The notes beneath the pieces are model-generated. The model was given only the letters and a program-made list of their open reading frames with translations. It had not been told where the DNA came from and did no database searches. Shown here in pieces: positions 8,428-22,326 of a DNA stretch of 64,000 bases; position 1 is the stretch's first letter, and each line of letters begins with the position of its first letter. Origin of the DNA: Serratia surfactantfaciens (GTDB taxonomy: Bacteria > Pseudomonadota > Gammaproteobacteria > Enterobacterales > Enterobacteriaceae); the NCBI RefSeq assembly GCF_001642805.2, contig NZ_CP016948.1, positions 4,774,001 through 4,838,000 on the forward strand, read 5' to 3'. A program made the position numbers and the translations under genes.

Positions 8428-9660
8428 ATGTCTGGAACCCTAGCAACCCCGCGCGCGTTACTGTCGCTGCTGGTGGCGGCCTCTCTGGTGGTCGCCGGCG
8501 CCGCGCAGGCGAACGATGTCGGCATCAAACCGCAGGACATCAAGCGCGAGGCGCTGTCGTCGACGGTGGTGGAGATGGCCTACAGCACCTCGCAACAGGC
8601 GCTGTTCGTCAGCGCGCCGGACTGGAAGGAAGAGGCGCGCTCCCGCGTGCTGCGGCTGGATCCCAACACCCTGGCGATCAAGGCGGAGATCCCGCTGCAG
8701 GTGAAAGGCTTCGGCGTGGCGCTGAACGATGCGGGCAATCGCTTGTACCTGACGCAGGCCTTCAACGGTGAAGTCGGGGTGGTAGACACCACCACCAACC
8801 ACGCGCTGGGCAGCATCAAGCTGCTGGACAAAGCGGTGCTGGAGCAGGCTTACAAGCAGGCGGGCATCAGCGGCAAGCGCCTGGATTTCCTGCTGGCGGA
8901 GCTGAAGAAATTCAAAATCACCGAGGACTACCTGTACCGCCTCCGCGAGCTCAAGTATGACGCGCAAAGCGGCCGTCTGTTCCTGCCGGGCCTGGGCTTC
9001 GGCGTCGACAGCGTGCTGTACGTGGTCGATACCAAAGCCGGCAAGCTGGAGAAAGTGATCCCGGGCTTCGGCTACAACGCGGTGGGCATCACGCTGGATG
9101 AGAAGGGCCGCAGGGTATTCGTTTCCAACATGCAGGGGCAGGTGATCACCCTGAACGCCGACACGCTGGCCATCACCGCCACGCACGAAGTGCAGGCCGA
9201 TCAGCTGCTGAATCTGGTGTATGACCCGGCGAGCAATCGCCTGCTGGGCGTCGATCAGGGCATCGATCGCGACGACTACCGCAACCATCATCTGGGGCAC
9301 GACTACGTGAAGCGCAGCAGCGGTCACCGGGTGTTTGCGCTGGATGCGGACAGCGGCAAGGTGCTGGCCAGCGAGCTGACGGATGAGGTGCCGATCGGCC
9401 TGCTGCTCGATGAGCGCAGCCAGCGGCTGTATGTCGCCAATCGCAAAGGCGTGCGCGTGGATCACGGTGCCGGCACGCTGACGGTGTTCGACGCCAAGAC
9501 GCTCAAGCGCCTGCAAACCGTAGACCTGCCGCCGCACCCTAACAGCCTGGCGTTGGATCCGAAAGGCGACGCGCTGTTCGTGACGGTGAAAAACGACGGC
9601 GCTTCCACCAAGGCCGGCAAGCCGGAAAGCGTGGTGCGCATTCAGCTGCATACCAAATAA
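8428..9660 (+). CDS. Periplasmic YncE-like beta-propeller protein
   Basis: Start ATG 8428 is chosen because AAGGAGA lies 7 bp upstream and the product then begins with a clean signal peptide (cleavage near AQAN, residue ~29). The 410-residue protein is made of repeating propeller blades, for example FVSNMQGQVITL and the late HPNSLALDPKGDALFV. It shares the blade pattern and C-terminal HPNSLAL segment with the yncE product at 23386-24450 but has an extra insertion rich in helix (~140-190). It is the last gene of the receptor-NRPS operon, 47 bp after the NRPS. The biochemical role of YncE proteins is unclear; a link to ferric catecholate handling is inferred only from position. Confidence 0.8.
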   Translation: MSGTLATPRALLSLLVAASLVVAGAAQANDVGIKPQDIKREALSSTVVEMAYSTSQQALFVSAPDWKEEARSRVLRLDPNTLAIKAEIPLQVKGFGVALNDAGNRLYLTQAFNGEVGVVDTTTNHALGSIKLLDKAVLEQAYKQAGISGKRLDFLLAELKKFKITEDYLYRLRELKYDAQSGRLFLPGLGFGVDSVLYVVDTKAGKLEKVIPGFGYNAVGITLDEKGRRVFVSNMQGQVITLNADTLAITATHEVQADQLLNLVYDPASNRLLGVDQGIDRDDYRNHHLGHDYVKRSSGHRVFALDADSGKVLASELTDEVPIGLLLDERSQRLYVANRKGVRVDHGAGTLTVFDAKTLKRLQTVDLPPHPNSLALDPKGDALFVTVKNDGASTKAGKPESVVRIQLHTK

Positions 9661-9674
9661 CGCAATGGAAAGAT

Positions 9675-9703
9675 AAAAAAAGGGGCGCCGCGGCGCCCCT
9701 TTG
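9675..9703. terminator. Bidirectional terminator between the YncE-like gene and fepA
   Basis: A perfect self-complementary GC stem (AGGGGCGCCG / CGGCGCCCCT, 9681-9700) is flanked by an A-run on the left and CCTTTG on the right. The flanking genes converge here. Confidence 0.8.
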
Positions 9704-9719
9704 TCGTTGGGTCATGTCA

Positions 9720-12002
9720 TCAGAAGTGGGTGTTGATGCTCATGTAGTAGGTACGGCCCGGTTCGTTGTAGGTGGCCGCGCCCGCGCCGGCGATGTTGAC
9801 CGCGCCGGTAATCGGGTCGCCCACGTTCTGCGCGTTACCGGCGCGGAACTGGCGTTTATCGAACAGGTTGTCGATACCGGCGGTGACGCTGACGTTTTTG
9901 GTCAGGTCATAGGTCGCGCTGGCGCCGACGACGGCATAAGGGCTGACCTCGCGGGTTTCGCCGCCGGTGGCCGGTTTACCCTGGTAGTTGTACTTCTTCG
10001 GCTTCTGACGGCCGTACCAGGTCAGGGTGGACTGCATCGACAGATCCTGCGTGGCCTGCCAGCTGAGAGTCGAGTTGACGGTGAACTTCGGGATCACCGA
10101 CAGGTAATCGCCGGTGGTCTTGTTCTTGTTCTCGATCATGTAGGTGGCGTTGTTGCTCCAGGTGACGGTCTCGCTGACCGGCACGTTCAGCGAGCCTTCC
10201 AGCCCTTGTACGACCGCTTTCGGTACGTTCTCCCACTGATAAACCGCCGTGCCGGTGCTGCTGGTGGCGATGCGCGAGTTACCCGCTTCAATCTTGTTGT
10301 GGTAATCGTTGCGGAAGTAGGTTACGCCGGCCAGCCAGCCTTCGTTATGGAACTCCAGCCCGATCTCTTTGTTGACGCTGGTTTCCGCCTTCAGATCGTC
10401 GTTGCCCAGCAGGTAGCAGCCGTTTCTGACATCGCTGCCCGCACACCCCTGGCCTTTGCTGTACAGTAGGTAGTTGCCGTTGGTCTGGTACAGGGTCGGT
10501 GCCTTATAGGAACGCGCGATGCCCATTTTCAGCGTGAAGTAGTCGCCCAGTTCCTGCGACAGGTTCAGCGCCGGGCTCCAGTTGTTGCCGGATTCTGAAT
10601 GCAGATCGTAGCGCAGGCCCGGCGTCAGCATGGTGGTGTCGGTCAGCTCGATATTGTCTTCGGCGAACAGCGAGAAGATATGCGCGGAAGCGTAAGGGCT
10701 GCGCGTGCCGTTGCCCATGCCGGGAATGGTGCCGCCCATCAGCGTTTGGCTGGTGGAGGTACCGTCTTTCATCCGCTGTTGGGTCCACTCGGTACCCAGC
10801 GTGGCGGTCTGTGAAACGCCCAGCTCAAACGGCACGCTGACTTCGCTGTGCGCCAGGAAGTCGTCCAGCTTGGTGGTGCCGAACCCGGTATTTTTGGTGT
10901 CGAAGATGCCTTCGGTGCCGCCGGCCAGTCCTTCGTTCAGACGGGTGTTGCGGGTGCGCTCGAACTGCACGTAGTTGTTGGTGCTCACGCCGTTGTCCCA
11001 GGCACCGCGATGGGTCAGGCCGAAGGTTTCACGGTAGATGCGGTTGGTCTCTTTGCCGTAGTTGCTCTGCACCAGGGCATTGGTGTTGGTGTTCTGGGTA
11101 TCGCCGGAATACAGGTTGCCCTGACGGCCATAGGCATACTCGAACTCCAATGACTGCAGATGGGCGAAGTCCCAGTGCAGCAAGGCGTCGATGTTTTTAT
11201 CGACCACCCCTTCGCGCCCGGCGGGCAGGCTGCTGGCGTAGGCGCCTACGCGTTCGGATTTATGTGATTCGTTAATGTCCCAGGCGTCGGCCTGCGTTTT
11301 GCTGTAGCCGCCGAACAGGCGGAAGCTCAGGGAATCGCTCAGCGGGCCGGACAGGCTGAAGTCGGTGCGCTTGGTGGCGCCCTCCTGCTTGTGCTGCGGC
11401 ACGTTGAAGTAGCCGTTCAGCGAGCCGTGCAGCGCATCGCCGGCCTTCTTGGTGATGATGTTGACCACGCCGCCCGCCGCGCCGTTGCCGTAGCGCGCCG
11501 CGGCCGGGCCGCGCAGCACTTCGATGCGTTCAATCATTTCCGGCGGTACCCAGGCGGTATCACCGCGCGAGTCGCGCTCGCCGCGCCAGCCCTGGCGCAC
11601 CGAGTTGCGGCTGGAGGCCGGTTTGCCGTCGATCAGCACCAGGGTGTTTTCCGGGCCCATGCCGCGGATATCGATCTGGCGGTTGTTGCCGCGCTGGCCG
11701 CTGGTGGAGTTGCCGGTCAGGTTAACCCCGGGCATGGTGCGGATAAGTTCGCTGATGTCGCGCGCCGGCGGGCGTTTCTTGATCTCGTCGGCGGTGATGG
11801 TGGACACCCCCGGCGCCTGCAGGTTCTGCCGGGCGGCGGTGACGACGATGGTGTCTTCGCCGCGCGGTTTTTTATCCGTGGCGCCGCTGTTTTCTTCCGT
11901 GGTGGTGGTATCAGCCTGCTGTGCGGCGTTGGCGAACGCGGACGCGCCCAATCCCAAGCCGATAAGAGTGGCTAAAGAATAACGTGATAGCTTGCTTTTC
12001 AT
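9720..12002 (-). CDS. fepA: Ferric enterobactin outer-membrane receptor FepA
   Basis: A 760-residue TonB-dependent receptor close in length and sequence to E. coli FepA. Signal peptide MKSKLSRYSLATLIGLGLGA...ANAA; TonB box DTIVVTA (~50); plug with PGVNLTGNS, RQIDIRGMGPENTLVLIDG and RGPAAARYGNGAAGGVVNI; a 22-strand-type barrel ending in INTHF. It imports ferric enterobactin and related catecholates. It is transcribed divergently from fes across a Fur box (12175-12193), the same arrangement as E. coli fepA-fes. With the receptor at 3299 the locus therefore has two different outer-membrane receptors. Confidence 0.95.
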   Translation of the reverse strand: MKSKLSRYSLATLIGLGLGASAFANAAQQADTTTTEENSGATDKKPRGEDTIVVTAARQNLQAPGVSTITADEIKKRPPARDISELIRTMPGVNLTGNSTSGQRGNNRQIDIRGMGPENTLVLIDGKPASSRNSVRQGWRGERDSRGDTAWVPPEMIERIEVLRGPAAARYGNGAAGGVVNIITKKAGDALHGSLNGYFNVPQHKQEGATKRTDFSLSGPLSDSLSFRLFGGYSKTQADAWDINESHKSERVGAYASSLPAGREGVVDKNIDALLHWDFAHLQSLEFEYAYGRQGNLYSGDTQNTNTNALVQSNYGKETNRIYRETFGLTHRGAWDNGVSTNNYVQFERTRNTRLNEGLAGGTEGIFDTKNTGFGTTKLDDFLAHSEVSVPFELGVSQTATLGTEWTQQRMKDGTSTSQTLMGGTIPGMGNGTRSPYASAHIFSLFAEDNIELTDTTMLTPGLRYDLHSESGNNWSPALNLSQELGDYFTLKMGIARSYKAPTLYQTNGNYLLYSKGQGCAGSDVRNGCYLLGNDDLKAETSVNKEIGLEFHNEGWLAGVTYFRNDYHNKIEAGNSRIATSSTGTAVYQWENVPKAVVQGLEGSLNVPVSETVTWSNNATYMIENKNKTTGDYLSVIPKFTVNSTLSWQATQDLSMQSTLTWYGRQKPKKYNYQGKPATGGETREVSPYAVVGASATYDLTKNVSVTAGIDNLFDKRQFRAGNAQNVGDPITGAVNIAGAGAATYNEPGRTYYMSINTHF

Positions 12003-12287
12003 TTGAGTGTCCTACCTTGCTGCCATCCCTCGCCGAATGGAGAGAAGGGCGGTTGTAGTTTTTTGTGTAGTCGGAAATAGAAAATCGGCTGCGGCAAGGG
12101 ATGCCATTGATGTATCCCCGATCCCTGTCCGTTGCGCGCAATACCAGCACGATCTCCAAGCCTTACACACTATTGCAAATGCAAATTATTATCAATAGTA
12201 TTTGGCGTACAGTGCGTTCGGGCGGTGGCCGGCGATAGGGAAAAGTCGACGTTCCCGGTGCCGCCAACTACAAAATGGGTAGGCGTT
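12003..12287. promoter_or_regulatory. fepA-fes divergent promoter region
   Basis: A 285-bp gap between fepA and fes start codons. It contains a Fur-box-like sequence (separate entry) and no convincing gene. Confidence 0.7.
12175..12193. promoter_or_regulatory. Fur box candidate between fepA and fes
   Basis: GCAAATGCAAATTATTATC matches 14 of 19 bases of the Fur consensus and sits in the divergent promoter region. Confidence 0.7.
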
Positions 12288-13667
12288 GTGAATACAGAAC
12301 TACAGTCAGAAAGCAGCAGATTATTGGCCAGCAGCAATGCGGGCAGTCCAGGGTGGTGGTTGACGGTGGCACGACGCGGTACGCCATGGGTAGAACCGGC
12401 GGGTAACGGCCGGTGGCGAACCACCTTTTTCTGGCGCGATCCTCAGGGATGCGAATTGACCTCCGCCTACCGTCGCGTGTGGATCAACATCAACTGCCTG
12501 ACCGACCATCATCAGCCGAATCCGCCGCAAAGCCTGCAGCGTTTGGCCGGCACCGACGTGTGGTACTGGCAGACCGAGCTGAGCGGCGCCTGGCGCGGCA
12601 GCTACTGCTTTATCCCCTGCTTTGACGAGCGGCCGCCGGCGTTCAGCGGCGACGATGCGCACGCCAACATGCACAACCTGCGGCACTGGTGGCACCAGGT
12701 GTTCGCCAGCGCCACCCCCGATCTGCTCAACCCGTACCGCTCCTGGCAAAGCGCCAGCGGCCACAGCGTCTCCGGCCTGCACATGCCGGATGCGCCGCCG
12801 CAGCCGGTATGGCGTTCATTCGATGAGTATGAAATAGCCAGCGGGCGCTGCACGCCGCCGCTGCCGGCGCGTTTGCAGCGCCATACCTGGCAGAGCGAGC
12901 GTCTCGGCAACAGCCGCGACGTCTGGATTTACACCACCGGCGACAGCAAGCCGGCCGAGCGCCCGTTGGCTATCCTGCTCGACGGCCAATTCTGGGCGAA
13001 GCAGATGCCGGTCTGGGAGCCGCTGATGCAGCTGACCCGCGAAGGGGCGTTGCCGGAAGCGGTGTATGTGCTGATCGACATCATCGATCTGCCGCACCGG
13101 TCGCGCGAACTGACCTGCAAAGACGACTTCTGGCTGGCGGTGCAGGAAGAACTGATGCCGCAGCTGGCCGACTGGGCGCCGCACAGCGACAAACCGGCCG
13201 ATACGGTGGTGGCGGGGCAAAGCTTTGGCGGCCTGGCCTCCCTGTATGCCGGGCTGCGCTGGCCGCAGCGCTTCGGTGCGGTGATCACCCAGTCCGGTTC
13301 CTACTGGTGGCCGCGGCGCGACATGCTGCAGCTGCCGAGCATTCCCGACGACGCCTGCTGGCTGATGCAGCAGGTAGAACGTCACGGCCTGGGCAACCAC
13401 GGCGCGCTGAAGGTCTTTATGGAAGCCGGTTCGCAGGAAAAGCTGGTGCATCGGGTCAGCGGCGAAATGGCGGCACGCCTGAGCGACGCCGGCCATCGGG
13501 TGCACTACCGGGTGGTGGAAGGCGGGCATGACGCGCTGTGCTGGCGCAGCGGCCTGACCGACGGGCTGCAGGCGGTATGGGCTTCCGCTTTCGCCACAGC
13601 TTATCCGGCATCGGCGACGGCAACGGCACGAGGAACACATGATGGAAAGCCTGAATCCGTTCGATGA
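12288..13667 (+). CDS. fes: Ferric enterobactin esterase Fes
   Basis: Cytoplasmic esterase that hydrolyses ferric enterobactin and linear DHB-serine esters to release iron. With GTG 12288 as start (VNTELQSES) the protein has 459 residues, longer than the ~400 of E. coli Fes at the N-terminus; the upstream extension of the open frame overlaps the Fur box and is not used. N-terminal domain: TFFWRDPQG, DHHQPNPPQSLQRLAGTDVW, RGSYCFIPC. Catalytic domain: LDGQFWA, nucleophile Ser312 in GQSFGG, and the HDALCW segment with the catalytic His. It overlaps the MbtH gene by 29 bp, heading an apparent fes-mbtH-entF operon as in E. coli. Confidence 0.93.
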   Translation: MNTELQSESSRLLASSNAGSPGWWLTVARRGTPWVEPAGNGRWRTTFFWRDPQGCELTSAYRRVWININCLTDHHQPNPPQSLQRLAGTDVWYWQTELSGAWRGSYCFIPCFDERPPAFSGDDAHANMHNLRHWWHQVFASATPDLLNPYRSWQSASGHSVSGLHMPDAPPQPVWRSFDEYEIASGRCTPPLPARLQRHTWQSERLGNSRDVWIYTTGDSKPAERPLAILLDGQFWAKQMPVWEPLMQLTREGALPEAVYVLIDIIDLPHRSRELTCKDDFWLAVQEELMPQLADWAPHSDKPADTVVAGQSFGGLASLYAGLRWPQRFGAVITQSGSYWWPRRDMLQLPSIPDDACWLMQQVERHGLGNHGALKVFMEAGSQEKLVHRVSGEMAARLSDAGHRVHYRVVEGGHDALCWRSGLTDGLQAVWASAFATAYPASATATARGTHDGKPESVR

Positions 13668-13848
13668 TCTACAGCAGCGCAGCCTGGTGCTGCGCAACGT
13701 ACAACAACAATACAGTTTGTGGCCGGATTTCCGCGCCATTCCGTCCGAGTGGACGATCGTCTTCGGCCCGGCGGCGCGCACCGAGTGCGCCGAATGGCTG
13801 GAACAGCATTGGCAAGACATTCTGCCGGTCGCAGCACGCGAGGCGTGA
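13639..13848 (+). CDS. ybdZ: MbtH-family NRPS activator (YbdZ-like)
   Basis: A 69-residue MbtH-like protein (NPFDD near the start, then SLWPDFRAIPSEW). MbtH proteins bind A domains of NRPSs and help their folding or activity; in E. coli YbdZ partners EntF. Two consecutive ATG codons (13639 and 13642) could start it, with a GAGG site just before. It overlaps the end of fes and precedes entF by 32 bp, so all three are probably co-translated. Confidence 0.93.
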   Translation: MMESLNPFDDLQQRSLVLRNVQQQYSLWPDFRAIPSEWTIVFGPAARTECAEWLEQHWQDILPVAAREA

Positions 13849-13880
13849 CCGGCGCCAGGTAATCACGGGAGCAATAAGCA

Positions 13881-17825
<3,945 letters not shown>

Positions 17826-17839
17826 TGACTCCCTCATCC

Positions 17840-17881
17840 CGCCGCCAGACACGGGGATTATCCCGCGTTTGGCGGCGTTTC
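17840..17881 (+). terminator. Terminator after entF
   Basis: An interrupted inverted repeat (CGCCGCCA ... TGGCGGCG) followed by TTTCTT lies 15 bp after the entF stop. Confidence 0.6.
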
Positions 17882-17903
17882 TTGCGGTCGCTCACAATTG
17901 AAT

Positions 17904-17928
17904 ATCAATGAGTTTTATTATCATTATT
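17904..17928. promoter_or_regulatory. Overlapping Fur boxes upstream of entS
   Basis: Two registers match the Fur consensus at 12-13 of 19 positions (ATCAATGAGTTTTATTATC and a shifted register ending in ATCATTATT). The site lies 73-97 bp upstream of the entS ATG. Confidence 0.6.
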
Positions 17929-18000
17929 GATTTCGTCATCTGTGCTAGCATAGCGCCCCGCAACTGCAGAATCCCCGTTTAAAGATGTGGTGAACAACCG

Positions 18001-19269
18001 ATGAGTAGCAAACCCTCCATCCTGCTTGATTTTAGCCTGCTGAAAACCAACCGGGCTTTCCGCGCGGTGTTCTGCGCGCGCTTTATCTCCATTGTGGCGC
18101 TGGGGTTGATGGCGATCGCCATCCCGGTGCAGATCCAGGCGTTGACCGGTTCCACCCTGCAGGTCGGGCTGGCGGTGACGCTGGCCGGCGGCGGCATGTT
18201 CGCTGGGCTGCTGATGGGAGGGGTATTGGCCGATCGCTATGAGCGACGCCGGCTGATTCTGTTTGCGCGCTCCACCTGCGGCGTCGGTTTTGTCGGCCTG
18301 TGCCTCAACGCCCTGTTGCCGTCGCCTTCGCTGGCGGCCATTTATCTGCTGGCGGTGTGGGACGGCTTCTTCGGCGCGGTGGGGGTGACGGCGCTGCTGG
18401 CGGCCACGCCGGCGTTGGTGGGCCGCGAAAACATCGTGCAGGCGGGCGCCATCAGCATGCTGACGGTGCGCTTCGGCTCGATTCTTTCTCCGGCGATCGG
18501 CGGCCTGGTGATCGCCCATATGGGCATCGCCTGGAACTACGGTCTGGCGGCGTTCGGCACCCTGCTGACGTTGCTGCCGCTGCTGAGCCTGCCGCAGCTG
18601 ATGCCGCCGCCGCAGCCGCGTGAACACCCGCTGCGCGCGCTGGCGGGCGGTTTCGCCTTCCTGTTCCAGAACAAGGTGATCGGCATGGTGGCGCTGATCG
18701 GCGCGCTGCTGACCATGGCCAGCGCGGTGCGCGTGCTGTACCCGGCGATGGCGGAAGGTTGGCACATCGACGCTGCCCACCTCGGTTATATGTACGCCGC
18801 CGTGCCGCTCGGCGCGGCCATCGGCGCGTTCACCAGCGGGCGCGTGGCGCACGTGGCGCGCCCCGGCTGGGTGATGCTGCTGACGGCGATCGCGGCGTTC
18901 GCCGCCATTGGCCTGTTCGGCCTGATGCCGTGGTACAGCCTGGCGTTGCTGTGTCTGGTGGCGTTCGGCTACCTGAGCGCGCTGAACTCGCTGCTGCAAT
19001 ACGGTCTGATCCAGAGCCTGACGCCGGACAACTTCCTCGGCCGCATCAATGGCCTGTGGACGGCGCAGAACGTGGTGGGCGATGCGCTGGGCGCGTTGCT
19101 GCTGGGGGCGATGGGCGCCTTTATGCTGCCGGCGATGAGCGCCAGCGGCTTTGGCTTCGGCGCGGCGGCGCTCGGCATCCTGCTGTTGTTCGCCATGACC
19201 GGTTTGCGTCAGGTCACGATGCACAAACCGGAGCCGCAGAACGAGCCTCAGCCGGCCAGTGAAAAGTAA
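18001..19269 (+). CDS. entS: MFS siderophore exporter EntS
   Basis: A 422-residue major-facilitator protein with about 12 hydrophobic segments and the family loop [14 protein letters not shown] after TM2. It resembles E. coli EntS (416 residues), which exports enterobactin from the cytoplasm to the periplasm. The opening [23 protein letters not shown] is typical of EntS. It has its own Fur-box promoter and is followed, in the same direction, by entC. In E. coli entS is divergent from fepDGC, but no fep ABC-transporter genes are present here. It may export both an enterobactin-like product and the oxazoline siderophore; this is inference. Confidence 0.9.
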   Translation: MSSKPSILLDFSLLKTNRAFRAVFCARFISIVALGLMAIAIPVQIQALTGSTLQVGLAVTLAGGGMFAGLLMGGVLADRYERRRLILFARSTCGVGFVGLCLNALLPSPSLAAIYLLAVWDGFFGAVGVTALLAATPALVGRENIVQAGAISMLTVRFGSILSPAIGGLVIAHMGIAWNYGLAAFGTLLTLLPLLSLPQLMPPPQPREHPLRALAGGFAFLFQNKVIGMVALIGALLTMASAVRVLYPAMAEGWHIDAAHLGYMYAAVPLGAAIGAFTSGRVAHVARPGWVMLLTAIAAFAAIGLFGLMPWYSLALLCLVAFGYLSALNSLLQYGLIQSLTPDNFLGRINGLWTAQNVVGDALGALLLGAMGAFMLPAMSASGFGFGAAALGILLLFAMTGLRQVTMHKPEPQNEPQPASEK

Positions 19270-19425
19270 CTCAATGCGTTAATTCGACGCTGTGGGATCA
19301 AATAGCAATGCTTATCATCGGCATGCGTAAAACCCACAGCGTTTATGTCATGATTTCGAAATGAAAGAAGTGCTTACGTTTATTGACATAGCAAATATCG
19401 GCGAGTAATTTAGCGCGGAATTAAC

Positions 19426-19444
19426 TCAAATGATAATCATTATT
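19426..19444. promoter_or_regulatory. Fur box upstream of entC
   Basis: AATGATAATCATTATT (19429-19444) matches 15 of 16 bases of the Fur core, the best site in the window. It lies ~38 bp before the entC ATG and probably represses entC-entE-entB. Confidence 0.85.
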
Positions 19445-19481
19445 ATATTGGTTATCACTTCAAATTCTTGAGGGCGAAGCG

Positions 19482-20687
19482 ATGGATACTGCCGTGAACG
19501 ACATCAATCGAAAGGAAGTGCAGGAGTGCGAAGAGCAGCGATTTGCCGCTGATTTTTCTCCGGCGTCGGGCTTCTTCTTTACTTCTCCTTTCCGCAGTCT
19601 GACCACCACCGGTTGTTTCAGCCGCATTCGCCTGCCGGCCGCAGACGGCGCCGATCTGAACGGCGAGTTCCAGCGCAGCGTACGGCAGGCGTTTGCCGAG
19701 GCCCGACAGGCCGGCATCAAAAAGCCGCTGCTGTGCGGCGCCATCCCGTTCGATACCCGGCAGCCTTCGGCGCTGTTTATTCCGCAGCAGAGCCGCTGGT
19801 TCGATCGCGCCGCCTTTATGGCCGGCGTTAGGCCGGCGGCGGACGGGCCGGAGCTGGCCGGGGTAACGGAGCTGCCGCCACAGCAGCCGTTCATGAACAT
19901 GGTCAGCGACGCCGTCGACGCGATGAAGGCCGGTGAGTTGGACAAAGTGGTCTTGTCGCGCCTGCTGGAGATCGAAACACGTCAGCCGGTGGATCGCCAT
20001 GCGCTGATGGCGCGCGTGATTGCCCAGAACCCACACGGTTTCCATTTCCATGTGCCGCTGGAGCAGGGCGCACTGTTGGGCGCCAGCCCCGAATTGCTGC
20101 TGCGTCAGGACGGCGGCCGTTTCTATTCCAACCCGCTGGCCGGTTCCGCCCGGCGCGAGGCCGACCCGCAGCGCGATCGCGAAGTGGGAGAGCGGCTGAT
20201 GGCCTCGGCGAAAGATCGCCACGAGCATCGCATCGTCACCGAAAGCATGCGTGACGTGCTGGCCGGCCGCTGCCGCTACCTGAACGTGCCGCAAACCCCT
20301 GAATTATTGACCACCACCACGCTGTGGCATCTCTCCACGCCGATCGACGGCGAGGCGGCATCTCCCGACGAAAACGCCCTGTCGCTGGCCTGCCTGTTGC
20401 ACCCGACGCCGGCGCTGTGCGGCATGCCGACGGCCCAGGCGCACGCCCTGATCGGCAAGCTGGAGCCGTTCGATCGCGGCCTGTTCGGCGGCATCGTCGG
20501 CTGGTGCGACGACGAAGGCAACGGCGAGTGGGTAGTGACTATCCGCTGCGGCACCGTTGACGGCAACCGGGTACGGCTGTTCGCCGGCGCCGGCATCGTG
20601 GAAGACTCTTCACCCGAATCTGAATGGCATGAAACAGGCACCAAACTCAGCACCATTCTGCGTGCCTTTGGTATGAATCAAGGATAA
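19482..20687 (+). CDS. entC: Isochorismate synthase EntC
   Basis: A 401-residue chorismate-using enzyme converting chorismate to isochorismate, the first step to 2,3-dihydroxybenzoate. Family motifs include [21 protein letters not shown], the LAGSARR segment, EHRIVTESM and the C-terminal [14 protein letters not shown]. Slightly longer than E. coli EntC (391). ATG 19482 follows a GAGGGCG ribosome site and a strong Fur box. entE begins 7 bp after its stop. In E. coli fepB is divergent from entC; here entS precedes it on the same strand. Confidence 0.95.
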   Translation: MDTAVNDINRKEVQECEEQRFAADFSPASGFFFTSPFRSLTTTGCFSRIRLPAADGADLNGEFQRSVRQAFAEARQAGIKKPLLCGAIPFDTRQPSALFIPQQSRWFDRAAFMAGVRPAADGPELAGVTELPPQQPFMNMVSDAVDAMKAGELDKVVLSRLLEIETRQPVDRHALMARVIAQNPHGFHFHVPLEQGALLGASPELLLRQDGGRFYSNPLAGSARREADPQRDREVGERLMASAKDRHEHRIVTESMRDVLAGRCRYLNVPQTPELLTTTTLWHLSTPIDGEAASPDENALSLACLLHPTPALCGMPTAQAHALIGKLEPFDRGLFGGIVGWCDDEGNGEWVVTIRCGTVDGNRVRLFAGAGIVEDSSPESEWHETGTKLSTILRAFGMNQG

Positions 20688-20694
20688 CGACAAG

Positions 20695-22323
20695 ATGAGC
20701 ATTGCCTTTACCCCCTGGCCGGCGGAGTTCGCCAGCCGCTATCGCGAGCGCGGCTACTGGATTGACAAGCCGCTGACCGAGATCCTCGAACGCCAGGCCA
20801 ACAACGACGCTCCGGCGATCATCGACGCCCAGAGCAGCCTGTCCTACCGCGAACTGCAGCAGCGCTCCGATCGCCTGGCGGCCGCTTTGCTGCGCCGCGG
20901 CGTGAAATCCGGCGACACCGCACTGGTGCAGCTGGGCAACGTGGCGGAGTTCTATATCGTGTTCTTCGCGCTGCTGAAAATTGGCGTGGCGCCGGTCAAC
21001 GCGCTGTTCAGCCATCAGCGCAGCGAGCTGAACGCCTATGCCGAGCAGATCAAACCGGCGCTGCTGATCGCCGATCGTCAGCACGCACTGTTTGCCGACG
21101 ATCAATTCCTGAGCGCCTTCCGCGATACGCATCCTTCGCTGCGGGTCGTGGCGCTGCGCAGCCAGGCCGAGGGTGAGCTGGCGCTGGCCGCCTGGCTGGA
21201 CGAAGCGAGCGACGATTTCGTCGCGCAGCCTTCCGCGGCCGATCAGGTGGCGTTCTTCCAGCTTTCCGGCGGTAGCACCGGTACGCCGAAGCTGATCCCG
21301 CGCACCCACAATGACTACTACTACAGCATTCGCCGCAGCGTGGAGATCTGCCGTTTCGATGCGCAGACCCGCTATCTGTGCGCGCTGCCGGTGGCGCACA
21401 ACTACCCGATGAGTTCGCCGGGCGTGCTGGGCGTGTTTTATGGCGCCGGGCTGGTGGTGTTCGCCGCCGATCCGGACGCCGGGCAATGTTTCCGCCTGAT
21501 CGAACAGCACCAAATCAACGTGACGGCGCTGGTGCCGCCGGCGGTCACGCTGTGGCTGCAGGCGATCGAAGAGTGGGGCGGCAATGCCCAGCTTGCCAGC
21601 CTGAAACTGCTGCAGGTGGGCGGCGCCAAGCTGGGCGAAACGCTGGCGGCGCGCATTCAGAACGAAATCGGCTGCCAACTGCAGCAGGTGTTCGGCATGG
21701 CGGAAGGGCTGGTGAACTACACCCGACTGGACGACGACGAGCGCCACATCCTGGCGACGCAAGGGCGGCCGATGTCGCCGGACGACGAGGTATGGGTGGC
21801 GGATGACGACGGCAATCCGTTGCCGGCGGGCGAGGTCGGACGGTTGATGACGCGCGGGCCTTACACCTTCCGCGGTTACTACCAGAGCCCGGCGCACAAC
21901 GCCGATGCTTTCGACGCCGACGGTTTCTATTGCTCCGGCGATCTGATCAGCATCAGCGAAGACGGTTACATCACCGTGCAGGGGCGGCAAAAAGACCAGA
22001 TCAACCGCGGTGGGGAGAAGATCGCCGCCGAGGAGATCGAGAACCAGCTGCTGCGCCATCCGGACGTGATCAATGCCGCGCTGGTATCTATGCCGGACGC
22101 GCTGATGGGGGAGAAGAGCTGCGCCTATATCATCGCCAACGCGCCGCTGAAACCGGTGGTGCTGCGCCGTCACCTGCGTGAACAGGGCGTGGCGGACTTC
22201 AAACTGCCGGATCGCTTTATTCAGGTGGACAGCCTGCCGCTGACCCCGGTCGGCAAAGTGGACAAAAAACGGCTGCGCCAGCAGCTCGAAGCGCAATTAC
22301 AGACTCAGGCTCAGGGAGATTAA
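20695..22323 (+). CDS. entE: 2,3-dihydroxybenzoate-AMP ligase EntE
   Basis: A 542-residue stand-alone adenylation enzyme that activates DHB with ATP and loads it onto the carrier domain of EntB. ANL-family motifs: [18 protein letters not shown] (P-loop), [16 protein letters not shown], and the [14 protein letters not shown] hinge, with Lys in the late [10 protein letters not shown]. Length matches E. coli EntE (536). Aryl-acid specificity fits the HNYPMSSPG segment typical of DHB ligases. It is between entC and entB with only 3 bp to entB, so it is part of a tight operon. Confidence 0.96.
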   Translation: MSIAFTPWPAEFASRYRERGYWIDKPLTEILERQANNDAPAIIDAQSSLSYRELQQRSDRLAAALLRRGVKSGDTALVQLGNVAEFYIVFFALLKIGVAPVNALFSHQRSELNAYAEQIKPALLIADRQHALFADDQFLSAFRDTHPSLRVVALRSQAEGELALAAWLDEASDDFVAQPSAADQVAFFQLSGGSTGTPKLIPRTHNDYYYSIRRSVEICRFDAQTRYLCALPVAHNYPMSSPGVLGVFYGAGLVVFAADPDAGQCFRLIEQHQINVTALVPPAVTLWLQAIEEWGGNAQLASLKLLQVGGAKLGETLAARIQNEIGCQLQQVFGMAEGLVNYTRLDDDERHILATQGRPMSPDDEVWVADDDGNPLPAGEVGRLMTRGPYTFRGYYQSPAHNADAFDADGFYCSGDLISISEDGYITVQGRQKDQINRGGEKIAAEEIENQLLRHPDVINAALVSMPDALMGEKSCAYIIANAPLKPVVLRRHLREQGVADFKLPDRFIQVDSLPLTPVGKVDKKRLRQQLEAQLQTQAQGD

Positions 22324-22326
22324 TCG

